Source of the DNA: Pardosa pseudoannulata
Taxonomy: Eukaryota; Arthropoda; Arachnida; Araneae; Lycosidae
DNA length: 64,000 nucleotides
NCBI GenBank assembly: GCA_032207245.1
Contig: CM063498.1
Coordinates: forward strand, 91,144,848 to 91,208,847
Direction: 5' to 3'
Shown: positions 49,101 through 55,273 of the stretch, piece after piece
How positions within the stretch are numbered: the first letter of the stretch is position 1
Layout: every line of letters begins with the position of its first letter
Position numbers and translations under genes: made by a program
The notes under the pieces: generated by a model
The model's database searches: none
What the model saw: only the letters and a program-made list of their open reading frames with translations
What the model was told of the DNA's origin: nothing

Positions 49101-50085
49101 TTAGTAATGAAATAAATTATTAAAAACTTAAAATTTGTTTGGGGTTTATTTTAATTTATATATTATTTCTATAGACAATGATTATCAGTATTCTGTGAAC
49201 ATAAAACATGATATTTAGCCTAAATTTATTTCAGGATAGGAAAATAAACAGATTTAGAGTGCAAAACAAAAAAATATTTTGCTCAATGGGTCACTGCTCT
49301 TCAGTACCAGAGTTTGCAGGTTTGAATCTCACTTCTGGTATGGATGTTTGCAGCTGTTCAAAATTGGCTTTAAGCAGTAGGTCCTGGTCTCATTAGTCAT
49401 TGTGTAGCAAAACAGTGAACTGTAGCACTCAAAACCAAAACTTGTCTTTTGTTTCTTTGAGTGCCTGAAGTTGTTGAGAAGATTTAGGGGGAAAAAAGGC
49501 CCACCCTCCTATGATATTTAAACTCTAAAATGATTATTCATTTATTTTATATTTTTAGAATTTTTTTATGGACAAAATATTACATTAAAGTACATCCATT
49601 TTTGTTTAGGACCTAACTTACTTAATATTAAAGATAATAAAGGATTTAAGCCAAGTGACTGGTGTGCAAGTAAAGAAATGGAGAGTCTTCTTCAAACATA
49701 TCAACCACAAACAAGTTGTGATGATTTGGACTCTGAAAGTGAAAGTAACATAGACAAAGAAGCACCAAATTTCAAGTCTTTCAATGATTACAGCATTTAT
49801 CTTCATGCTTTAACATGTTTGATAAGTACATATTGTGAACTGTTTAATTTACAAGAATATGCATGGAAGAAACTTAATGTTGTTAGAAGCCATGCCAATA
49901 AAGAATGTTGCCATTATTTAGAGGAAAATGTGTGTTCAGAAGATGCCAAAATTATTTTCCAGATGCCAGACTTAATTGCAAAATTAATAGAATCACTACA
50001 GAAAAATGCTACCAAGCTCAAGTACAACATTGATATTGAACTCATTCCTTTAAAAGCATTGGCAGCATCTTTGAAAACCTCTTAA
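15156..50085 (+). CDS. SLF1: SLF1 (ANKRD32-type) C-terminal part, 11 exons, 5' exons not found
   Basis: Joined exons: 15156-15323, 20365-20531, 22067-22207, 24860-24986, 27867-28011, 33122-33270, 33565-33626, 37038-37105, 41302-41481, 48774-48887, 49610-50085. Phases agree at every junction and give 598 codons to a TAA stop. All introns are GT/AG. In vertebrates SLF1 binds RAD18 through N-terminal BRCT domains and, with SLF2, brings the SMC5/6 complex to stalled or crosslinked DNA in the nucleus. Order seen here (local numbering from the first visible codon): helical region 1-320 resembling the middle of vertebrate SLF1, basic linker 321-343, ankyrin repeats about 345-471 with TPLHLA cores at 379 and 419, then a ~130-residue helical tail. 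The order repeat-GGP-tail and the tail itself match remembered human SLF1, which separates it from BARD1 and TONSL. Human SLF1 is ~1058 aa, so roughly the first 40% (both BRCTs) is missing here; the first exon opens with an acceptor, not a start. Confidence 0.82.
16425..16555. repeat. Three short repeats, ~55-bp spacing
   Basis: GCAAAATTCTCACATT occurs at about 16425 and 16483, and GAAATTCTCACATTTC at about 16537, each preceded by a CAGTTTC/TTTTC block. A degenerate minisatellite-like array. Confidence 0.6.
16630..17345. repeat. Diverged tandem duplication of ~240 bp units with an inner 51-bp duplication
   Basis: Unit one (about 16630-16865) and unit two (about 17125-17345) share AATATTTTT...TTCCTAA, CTATTCATGTTTT, TTTTTAAAAA, ACTCTGTTTT-type and CTCACCCATT blocks in order. 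Between them a 51-bp segment is repeated head to tail at 16986-17036 and 17037-17083 (GCAGAAATTCTGTCTTAGAC in both). Unit one also holds a perfect hairpin, ATGGGTGAG with CTCACCCAT, near 16804-16828. Confidence 0.65.
18388..18435. repeat. (TA)n microsatellite
   Basis: About 24 TA units upstream of the pogo-type element. Confidence 0.95.
18570..20220. mobile_element. pogo-type (Tigger-like) derivative, 1.65 kb, internally deleted
   Basis: Ends GGGGAAACTGGGGTAAAATG and, read inward from the right, GGGGAGACCGGGGTAAAATG form inverted repeats; TA lies outside each end (18568-18569, 20221-20222). The motif GGGTAAAATGGWCC recurs inside near 18780, 18803 and, inverted, near 18740 and 19870, consistent with subterminal transposase-binding sites. 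It contains the C-terminal part of a transposase on the - strand but no DDE domain, so it is non-autonomous. Confidence 0.83.
18927..19775 (-). pseudogene. C-terminal third of a pogo-type transposase
   Basis: One frame runs from about 19775 to the stop at 18927, with in-frame stops near 19700 and 19566. In order it shows GLKVTDIWPFNENIF (the family's GFKxTGIYPFNRNIF), a Ser/Thr/Gln-rich spacer, ISPFELRPIVKA, SKILTDTPVK, a coiled-coil-like Lys/Glu-rich stretch, and LKVGKYVLVKFLTKKTVVQF with a following VKFIRQKR: the C-terminal module of DDE_1/pogo transposases. The downstream 206 codons after 19566 are uninterrupted. The catalytic domain is absent. A TTG at 19544 is not a credible start. Confidence 0.8.
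20365..20531 (+). CDS. SLF1: SLF1 exon B
   Basis: Acceptor CTATTGCAG, donor GTAAGT. Encodes residues 57-111 plus two bases of codon 112. Helical, with INVFPPINNERRIYYYDSI; the FPP-x(5)-RYY-like block has a counterpart (PPWKSPAMSRYY) in vertebrate SLF1. Enters in phase 0 from exon A, across an intron that holds a pogo-type transposon. Confidence 0.8.
20532..22066. other. SLF1 intron B-C, nothing recognised
   Basis: AT-rich. No coding frame, transposon end or long repeat seen. Confidence 0.5.
22067..22207 (+). CDS. SLF1: SLF1 exon C
   Basis: Acceptor TTTTGTAG, donor GTAAGT. Completes codon 112 (Glu) and encodes residues 113-158 plus two bases of the next codon. Ends in KFLLEFYVKLFSIDFEYLYV, which aligns with the vertebrate block containing LLKFFFNLIESEVQ. 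Confidence 0.8.
22208..24859. other. SLF1 intron C-D, one unassigned less AT-rich patch
   Basis: 23290-23410 (CCATTGTCCAGCAATCCAC, GCACCCTAGAGTGCTGCAGA) and 24590-24660 are less AT-rich and may be old interspersed repeats; I could not assign either. The remainder shows nothing. Confidence 0.4.
24860..24986 (+). CDS. SLF1: SLF1 exon D
   Basis: Acceptor TTTTTACAG, donor GTAGT. Completes codon 159 (Ser) and encodes residues 160-201. Contains MLLKWINDLY, matching the MLLEWTIYSH block of vertebrate SLF1. Ends in phase 0. Confidence 0.8.
24987..27866. other. SLF1 intron D-E: microsatellites and a hAT-type MITE
   Basis: A (TA)n(TG)n microsatellite lies at 25041-25066 and a CA run at 25770-25780. 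The MITE at 26729-27443 is listed separately. Otherwise nothing recognised. Confidence 0.5.
26729..27443. mobile_element. hAT-type MITE, ~715 bp, 8-bp target duplication
   Basis: AATCACCA flanks it at 26721-26728 and 27444-27451. Ends: GGCTTGCAATTCCATCAC on the left (CAGGCTTGCAATT if two bases are shared with the flank) and, read inward from the right, CAGGCTTGCAACTGC. TAGTCACTTTTTT-type repeats occur near both ends (TCACTTTTCTCACCTTT in direct orientation at both sides). No ORF. Confidence 0.75.
27867..28011 (+). CDS. SLF1: SLF1 exon E
   Basis: Acceptor TAATTTCAG, donor GTTAGT. Encodes residues 202-249 and one base of codon 250. Amphipathic helix-rich stretch (CLYEMLTLMVKCFLEAKYKL), no motif beyond position in the SLF1 middle region. 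Confidence 0.77.
28505..28945 (+). pseudogene. Non-LTR retrotransposon, 3' end of RT ORF
   Basis: With frame changes and stops the + strand still reads CETWKLT, TKLDTFQTKCLRKIL, YWPNKI, GLDMYYKCLHQ, then GNxAVEKPR and LHIPHGVKR. This order (ETWxxT...NxCLRxIL..YWP...GH.LR...GKRKRGRP...W..L......G..) is the C-terminal end of RTE-like endonuclease/RT proteins. It is heavily mutated and A-rich DNA follows, consistent with a 3' end. Confidence 0.65.
29765..30660 (+). pseudogene. Non-LTR retrotransposon RT fragment with FADD box
   Basis: Frame from 29770 reads ALEKVIRLSSITNKGTI, then TFQTLAFADDITLVGSSRRF: the FADD sequence is the YADD catalytic box of reverse transcriptase. After an in-frame stop follow LETEASKLGLKISEDETKFM and a 63-codon open stretch (from 29974). 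Further on, with shifts, RLYGSECW, FGHLFR-like and GNRRQGKSPMWWLESVERDF...NWRSF...TRLKQL at 30480-30600 give the family C-terminus. A later block than the one at 28505 and of a different subfamily. Confidence 0.78.
33122..33270 (+). CDS. SLF1: SLF1 exon F
   Basis: Acceptor ATTTTCAG, donor GTATGT. Completes codon 250 (Asn) and encodes residues 251-299. Contains LSSLKCFQARVSERIIKQVL, comparable to the vertebrate segment ending SSSWLQMFVAEAVFKKL. Ends in phase 0. Confidence 0.78.
33565..33626 (+). CDS. SLF1: SLF1 exon G
   Basis: Short exon, acceptor TTGTTTCAG, donor GTAAGT. Encodes residues 300-319 plus two bases of codon 320. VFYYMFPKKFNKW is aromatic then lysine-rich; the vertebrate counterpart is the MVYSYLPALGK region. 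Too short for ORF callers; supported by phase continuity on both sides. Confidence 0.72.
33795..33960 (+). mobile_element. Degraded tRNA-like SINE head
   Basis: GTGTAATGGCTTAATAGAAC resembles an A box and GCAAGTTCAAATGTTACTGC a B box at tRNA-like spacing, followed by GCATATGTATGTTTGTAAC as in the window's SINE family. The family's GGCTTTAAGCAGTAG body is not recognisable here. Confidence 0.4.
36165..36420 (-). pseudogene. mariner transposase C-terminus, fragment
   Basis: On the - strand LDFASNNLHLFMHLKKFL corresponds to the third-Asp region (DLAPSDYHLF-LKKFL) of mariner transposases, with the catalytic Asp replaced by Asn. In a shifted frame PQYDKCYNSGIYFEK then stop at about 36170 matches the usual mariner end (RYDKCLNxxGxYVEK). 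Only about 75 residues are present. Frame-shifted and dead. Confidence 0.65.
37038..37105 (+). CDS. SLF1: SLF1 exon H (basic linker)
   Basis: Acceptor ATTCTAG, donor GTATAG. Completes codon 320 (Leu), encodes residues 321-342 and one base of codon 343. Highly charged KLRKRLAEKEKK, then Ser-rich. Vertebrate SLF1 also has a lysine-rich linker just before its ankyrin repeats. The donor is weak, but the phase fits exon I exactly. Confidence 0.68.
37650..38520 (-). pseudogene. Non-LTR retrotransposon RNase H region
   Basis: The open frame 38516-38259 (- strand) includes LPLTDIKIYTNGSKIDNQTG then GSGILIE: the IYTDGSK motif opening an RNase H domain, with the catalytic Asp changed to Asn. Further down, in other frames, come WYLSLTTTEKVKSQDYLW and IGNPAPAL around 37990-37850. 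Jockey/CR1/I-type elements carry such domains after the RT. Decayed; the RT itself was not found upstream. Confidence 0.65.
39979..40136. repeat. Two (TA)n microsatellites with a GT run
   Basis: TA repeats at 39979-40019 and 40104-40136, with a GCGCGTGTGTGTGTGTGT tract at 40077-40093. Open frames through here (MNLIYIYIY on + and its reverse) are products of the repeat, not genes. Confidence 0.9.
41302..41481 (+). CDS. SLF1: SLF1 exon I (ankyrin repeats 1-2)
   Basis: Acceptor TTTTTAG, donor GTTTGT. Encodes residues 344-402 between two split codons. First repeat is LHELVQQNKFGDLYEAI...DIN; second starts at residue 374 with ARDSTGRTPLHLACE, an ankyrin core with the TPLHLA tetrapeptide region intact. 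Confidence 0.85.
41761..42311 (-). repeat. 3' LTR, 551 bp
   Basis: Starts TGTAATACTAGACTC directly after the polypurine tract and ends ...GGCGTTTACA. Only its first ~303 bp (42311-42009) are shared with the 5' end of the element; the remaining 248 bp have no counterpart there. Confidence 0.82.
42312..42321 (-). other. Polypurine tract of the LTR element
   Basis: AGAAGGGGCG immediately before the 3' LTR on the - strand, the expected site of plus-strand priming. Confidence 0.7.
42878..44809 (-). pseudogene. gag-protease ORF of the LTR element, broken
   Basis: Starts at ATG 44809 (MAFLMREKKADLMLLARDMG) and ends at the stop at 42878. In order: N-terminal SAP-like/SILSGDFDEETIKNWLEGI region, a charged coiled coil (HKLEMERLRVQALETER), capsid-like helices (KARILLGLLGEKAANLFSEL), two CCHC knuckles CFACGVNGHLKRDC (43855-43814) and CFACGSKGHYERDC (43756-43715), then a retropepsin-like RALLDSGSEITVV with the catalytic Asp at 43468 and NLDYDVLIPPDI. 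Breaks: frameshift near 44650, in-frame TGA near 44429, frameshift in a 7-A run near 44272. The last 475 codons (44305-42878) are uninterrupted. No polymerase follows. Confidence 0.85.
45271..45577 (-). repeat. 5' LTR, truncated to 307 bp
   Basis: Starts TGTAATACAAGACTC and is close to the 3' LTR up to ...CCCGCTCGGCAC at 45271, with several substitutions and small indels. It then passes into unrelated leader sequence (TGAATGACGGG). The R/U5 part and a recognisable primer-binding site are missing. Confidence 0.8.
47757..48100 (+). mobile_element. Two degraded SINE remnants in tandem
   Basis: First, 47757-47935: tRNA-like GTGGGTTCAAATCTTACTG (B box) then GGATGTCTGTAGTCAGTCAG and TAGATCCCAGTAGTC. 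Second, about 47985-48100: GCCAGTATGAATGTTGTAGC, CAGCTTTAAGTAGTAATATC. Both follow the order of the intact copy at 9543-9718 but are strongly mutated. Confidence 0.5.
48774..48887 (+). CDS. SLF1: SLF1 exon J (ankyrin repeat 3)
   Basis: Acceptor TCACTCAG, donor GTATTT. Encodes residues 404-440. Contains DFEGNTPLHLAVKSNSIGIV then KLLLSSG, a textbook ankyrin repeat. It follows a 7.3-kb intron containing the LTR element. Confidence 0.85.
48888..49609. other. Last SLF1 intron
   Basis: Contains the SINE copy at 49278-49446; otherwise AT-rich with no other feature. Confidence 0.6.
49278..49446 (+). mobile_element. tRNA-derived SINE copy
   Basis: GCAGGTTTGAATCTCACTTC is the B box region; GGTATGGATGTTTGCAGC, GGCTTTAAGCAGTAGGTCCT, CTCATTAGTCATTGTG and ACTCAAAACCAAAAC follow as in the intact copy. 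A box decayed. It lies in the last SLF1 intron; the 62-codon frame across it is not a gene. Confidence 0.78.
49610..50085 (+). CDS. SLF1: SLF1 exon K, terminal (repeat 4 and C-terminal tail)
   Basis: Acceptor TTTGTTTAG; encodes residues 442-598 and the TAA stop. GGPNLLNIKDNKGFKPSDW closes the ankyrin block just as GGPVLLQQRNAKGELPLDY does in human SLF1. An acidic patch (DDLDSESESNIDKE, about 478-491) precedes a helical ~100-residue tail that matches the SLF1 C-terminal region in helix spacing and in the STYCELFNL segment (human NFCSIFDL). Confidence 0.85.
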
Positions 50086-50103
50086 AGTTTTATGATGTAT
50101 GTA

Positions 50104-50109
50104 AATAAA
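50104..50109 (+). terminator. Likely SLF1 poly(A) signal
   Basis: AATAAA 19 bases after the SLF1 stop codon. A second AATAAA lies at 50181-50186. The spacing of the second to a usual cleavage point is more typical; which one is used cannot be told. Confidence 0.55.
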
Positions 50110-50924
50110 TTTGAGATTTAGTTTTTAAGAAATTTCTTTCTTATTTCAAACACATTTTGATTTTTCTAAAGCTTTTGAATAATAAAAAATTTACTAAGCT
50201 TAGTTATGTGTAATTTTGCTTCTTAACTATTATAATTGGCTAACTCCTTAGTATAACAATAGATGATGAAGACGCTGATTATTTTATTATATTAGTAAAA
50301 CACTACTTAGGATTATGCATGTTTATTATTAAAAACTGTTTTAGCAATGAATATAAGAACATATTAAAAAAAATGACAGCATTACCTTTATGCAGATAAA
50401 AGGTTTGCTGTTAACTTAATAGCTTTTTTTTTAAACTTCACTCGTGTGTCAGTTGAAATTTTGTAATCAGTTTTTAACCACTTGGTACTGTAATGATTGA
50501 TTTTAAGGTCCTTATATAATATTTGCATCTTTAAAATTTGTTAGGTAGTACAAAATAAGACCCAAATAATTTTCATTTACTAGTCTGGTTAAAGGTGTAG
50601 TTTTTGATTAACATCATACCTAAAAAGCAAGAGAAACCATTATAATACTATATGAAATGCTCCAAGATGGATGCGATGGAATACTGTACTTTGCAATGGA
50701 ATCTTCCATTGAAGATACTGAATCGTTCAAAAATCTTGCAGTCAAGCAGGAAGTCCCAACATCATAATAACCAGGGTAAGTGTGATGTACATCCTTTTAT
50801 TTTACTTTTAACATGGAGTAATCAAATTATGACCAAGATGGAAGCTTGCAGTTTTGTTTTTAGGTTCAATGCCAGAGTAAATACCACAAATTCTGCCAAA
50901 TTAAGAGAAGATTATTATAATATT

Positions 50925-51388
50925 TACATTATATAGATGATGTGGCAATGCAAATACAGTTGTACCTTTGGGAGATCTTTACTTTAAAATAAGGATGGAA
51001 TTGCTGGCTTACTATATCGATAAACTCCCATTATCTGAAATCCTAATCCTATTTTAATCAATAATTTCCACTTTTATATATATATATATATATATATATG
51101 TATACACCCTCCAACTGCTACAAATTTTCCATAGTAATTCCAAAATAAATGAGAATTATGAAACAGCACTTTAGTACTAAAACATATGCATTTTATGATT
51201 TTTGAAGCATATTTTTTCAAAGTCCATATAACAGAGTTCTGATTCCATTTTCAATTTAGTGACATTATTAAGCTGTGAACTGATTAGTGATCAGACCCTA
51301 GAAACTTTTTTCGATAGATATTTCATATACTAGGTAGGCAAGGAAGACAGACATCCTCCCTCCAACCAGATGTCCTTATTTTAATCAG
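50925..51388 (+). repeat. Unclassified interspersed repeat, copy 1
   Basis: Shares with 55790-56319 the ordered blocks ACCTTTGGGAGATCT, ATATCGATAAA, CCCATTATCTGAAAT, CACCTCCAACTG/CACCCTCCAACTG, AGTTCTGATTCCA, CCCTAGAAACTTTTTTCG, CATATACT-GGTAG-CAA and TGTCCTTATTTTAATCAG. No ORF and no clear termini. Confidence 0.7.
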
Positions 51389-51594
51389 GTATAAAGAAGT
51401 ATTTTCTCATGATTATGTTCGAACTCAGAATATTCAAGATTTTATTAAAGAAATATATTCTACAAATATTAAAAGAATGAATAAACTTTTAAAACATGCT
51501 CTCATGACAACATTTGGCTTATATATAGACTTATGTGAAATAATGTATTTAATTCATTTTGAATCTTAAAATTAATTTTCAAAGTTAAGCATAT

Positions 51595-52327
51595 TGTGAA
51601 AATTCTCCTTTGTTCCGAGCATGTGCCAAAACAGCTGATTGGATCCCACCTGTTTACCAGGACAATAGCATGATGTCACGGAGTCTGGGATGCTGACAGT
51701 TCGTTTGAATGGGATGTCACGCTTCTTGGTAGGTGGTGGTAATGAGACGAGAGGGTTGCACCCAGTTTTTAGAATTGGAACAGCCTAAGAATGAGGATTC
51801 ATCTATAAAATCTAACTAACTTTAGCTGGAGTTCTCAAGTAACTGGGATCTTAACTGACGCAAAAAAACAGTTGGGGAGGACTGTAACTGACCCCCAGGT
51901 ATAAAAAGCCTACAATTTTGTGACTCAGGGCTTTTCGACATTTTTTAAAAAAGTGTGTTGACCCCGTGGAGGCTTTTGAGTTTTGTTACCAGAGCTAGCT
52001 TTCTAGTTCGCGATATTCGTAAAGTTCGCTCATATAGGGAGCGGCAGAGTCTCGGATACCGAACGGGGGATAAATTGGGATTGATTGTACCCTGAAAAGC
52101 CTCCCCACTTGTAAGAGATTATTAAACCTCTTGTTTTTCTTCCCACTGTGATCGTCATGAGGAAGTTATACTGGCATCCATCCTTTGCAGTTCTACATGA
52201 TTTGGGAATTAAAATCCCCTTGTAAATAGCTGTAGTTAATCAAGAATAAAAGAAATTTCCAATTTTATCTTTGACTGTGATCCATTCTTCACATTACCTC
52301 TCACTCGAGAATATTGAAGTCATCACA
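51595..52327 (+). mobile_element. Solo LTR, 733 bp, 4-bp target duplication
   Basis: Starts TGTGAAAATTCTCC and ends ...GAAGTCATCACA, giving TGTGA/TCACA inverted termini, with ATAT at 51591-51594 and 52328-52331. A TATA box (TATAAAAA, 51900-51906) and AATAAA (52245-52250) lie in LTR order on the + strand. It is clearly less AT-rich than its surroundings and has no internal region on either side. Unrelated in sequence to the LTRs at 41761-45577. Confidence 0.78.
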
Positions 52328-52853
52328 ATATAAAATTATATAAAATGTAAATTTAATTTCTTTTTAACCTAGTTATGAAAATCCAAAACAGAACACTATT
52401 ATTCATTATCATTTATTTTGGTTAATCACTTTATTTTAGTCTACTGCTCTTAAACCTTTCCATATTAGAGAAAGTCAATAATTATTTCTTATTGGAAAAT
52501 CTTTCTGAGAAACTTATCATAAATTATATTATTATCACTTCTTTTATCATAACTACTAAGAAAATGTAAAATGAATTTAATTTGTTTTTAAGGAGTCTGG
52601 TAATAAAAAATTAATTGGAAGTGCTATTACAAACTGACGTGTGCTTGCTATATGAAGACATCAGTTATACTAGTATCGTAATTAAATTTTTTAAGATTGA
52701 AATAGCACAATAGTTCACAATTTTAAAAACACTTTCATTGCAACTTAAAAAAATAATGTATAAATTATGAATAAATGTGCAATGTTATGCACAGTAGGAA
52801 ACATAAAATGTAACAATTGTTTTTTAAAAAATTCTGGTTATACAATACATTAA

Positions 52854-53912
52854 CCCTTTTGTGCCTACTGTCACGTATACATGCCAGCAAGAAACGCATT
52901 CACTACCCGGCCGACACACTGGTGTGCCAGAGCGTTTTCTCATTCACCCCCGACCATCACATATTTGTGCCAGTGTTCTGGAACTTTTTAAAAACTGTAA
53001 CTTTTGACACAAGATGACATTGTATGTCCATATAGTTTTAGATACATGTAGATTTGACCTTGTACTCAATATGAGAGTAGTATGACATACATACACATGG
53101 TTTTTGATTATATAAACATCAGGGTAAGGAATGTTTCCAAATGACATGTTTTATGATGGCTCTTTAAATTCACATGTGGTGTTTGTTTATGTAAGCAAGG
53201 GAGTTTTATTTTTGCTAAAGTGTTGTGTATTTCGGTTTGCAGTCCAGTTTTTAGTGGAGAATTAGATCTGACAGACTTGATCTTTTTTTCTCTTTTTGTA
53301 GCGTTAAAAGTGTTTAACTAGCTTGAAATAACTGAAATGACTCAATATTTCAGATTTCGATTATGAAACAGATTAGGATAGTAGTAATAGTGACAATATA
53401 ATATATTTGGATTGTTCTTTCTGTTCACAATGGATCTAGTGATTCTAATGATGAGGAGGACATTTCTGACAAAGATGATGATGATGATTCGTTTTTTTCA
53501 CATTCCCGGAAAAATCCTCCAAACCGGCAAATGAGTTACTAAGAGTGCAAGGATTGTGTGTAGATTCTGTGTCTTTAAAATTTTTCATAAAAAAAATAAT
53601 TTTAAGTAACATAGTATTCAGTTTTGTAATGTTAAAAGCCATTAAATAGTAAGTAAAGAATGAAAAAAGGGTGTAAAATATATTTTTAAATAAGAAATAG
53701 CTTAACTAAATAAAGTATCTATAAACATATAATACAAATTGCATTCCGTTTAAATACTTTAAGCAGTATTATTGAATAATGTGTTGCTACTTCGTTAATT
53801 TCATGAATTTAGGCTTAATAGCTAAAAACCCTCAGGCCCAGGATACTCACTCGCGAAAGTGACTGCCAGCTTCAGAGAAAAGTGCGTGTTTGCTCTTCCC
53901 GTCGCGAAAGGG
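52854..53912 (+). mobile_element. piggyBac-type element remnant, 1.06 kb
   Basis: Left TTAA (52850-52853) then CCCTTTTGTGCCTACTGTCACG; right end read inward CCCTTTCGCGACGGGAAG, followed by TCAA (53913-53916), a mutated TTAA. Subterminal blocks are GC-richer than the centre. It holds the N-terminal codons of a piggyBac-like transposase and so is an internally deleted copy. Confidence 0.72.
53335..53541 (+). pseudogene. piggyBac-like transposase N-terminus, fragment
   Basis: ATG at 53337 (MTQYFRF) shifts into ISDFDYETD, stop, DSSNSDNIIYL, and in another frame GSSDSNDEEDISDKDDDDDS followed by SHSRKNPPNRQM and a stop. Acidic Ser/Asp-rich N-termini are characteristic of piggyBac transposases. The DDD catalytic domain is absent. 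Confidence 0.6.
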
Positions 53913-54899
53913 TCAAGAAAGTTTGTTAAACAGTCAGTAATTTTTTTTTTCATTTATAGAAGCTTGAGGGTAAAAGAAAGACCAGCTTTATGTGGTAGAG
54001 CTATGACTGCTACAGTTTAGAAGCAGCAAAACTATCTGAACTAGAGCACAAAAATATATTTTGATTACTTGGATCTAGAGAATAAATGAACAGTAAAATA
54101 AAATACAATAGTTGGTACTAGCTTCAGTTACCTGGAGTAAATTAATTTTATAGAATTTAAGTACTGGGCTGTGTAAAGTTTGATTCTTTGGGAACATTAA
54201 TTAATACAGGTATGATGGAAAAAAATTATTACATGATTTATTACTGTGATTTAGTATTACTTTTTGTGATATTTACAGAAAATTATACCATAAAATTTAA
54301 ACAGATTTGATGGAATTAAAAAGAATGAATGTTATATAACCAACAGTGTTTAGTGAAGAAAATGAACTACATATTTATGTTTGTTTTAGAATATGACACA
54401 AATGTGGGTCATAATTTATTCCTCTAAAATTTATTGAAAATGTTTTTTAAAAAGTTTAATCAAATATAAAACCTCAAATATTTTAGGTTTGAAATTTCTA
54501 ACATTAGCATTTCTTAAGTATTATAATGCAAAGAAAAGTACACTGATTTTAATACCAAAATCAATTTAAAACTTAAATTCATAAAACTTTTCAAATGATA
54601 TTTTTACACAATTGTTTCATATGGATTAAATTAATATGGTTACCTATAATTCAATGGGAAAAAAATATTTACTAAAAAGTTTATTTTGCCTAGTTTAAGT
54701 GAAAGTTTTATAATAATTAATATTGATATTTTATTTATTTTTTAAGACTTGAAATGATTTCTTAGAAATTTATATTGCAATAATATGATTGAACTCAACG
54801 AGAATATAACTGAAATAATATATAAAAATTGTAAAATACAAAGACTTATAAAACAGAGCTAAACATCACAGTTTGATCAGATTTAAACAAATCATTGTT

Positions 54900-54905
54900 T
54901 TTATT
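54900..54905 (-). terminator. Likely TM2D2 poly(A) signal
   Basis: AATAAA on the - strand about 155 bases after the TM2D2 stop. No closer canonical hexamer was seen. Confidence 0.45.
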
Positions 54906-55059
54906 TCATATAAAAAACATGTTTCCAAAATTGTGGCAATAGAAACAAAAAAAAAATTTAAATGATTTGAAATGAAAACAATTAAAATAACAAAAATACT
55001 TTTTGATCAAATTATATACATATATTTATACAAATTAAATAGAAAAATGATCTCTACAA

Positions 55060-55273
55060 TTATGCATAAGGTACCCAGTTACTACCATCCTCTGGTGTTA
55101 AATTTCCAGTGACGAGCAAAACAATGTCTACTATCCACCAAATACCAACACCACCAAGTGTGAGAAGTTTTCCTACTGCCGTACCTGTATGTCCAAGACA
55201 AAATCTGTCCATTCCTAAAAAGCCCAGTAAGACAGAATATAACAAAGTAGTAAGAAAATAATGTCCAGAATAC
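55060..55273 (-). CDS. TM2D2: TM2D2 exon 4 (TM2 domain)
   Basis: Acceptor ACTCTTAG; the first base completes a Lys codon, then 70 codons and TAA. Carries the whole TM2 domain. An in-exon ATG (LLYSVLLG region) could be taken for a start, but the residues before it, [10 protein letters not shown], are conserved, so this is a 3' exon and not a 61-residue gene. Confidence 0.95.

Noticed and set aside
55060..55245. Stand-alone 61-residue TM2 gene
   Set aside because: The upstream residues in the same exon and three further exons continue the TM2D2 protein in phase.
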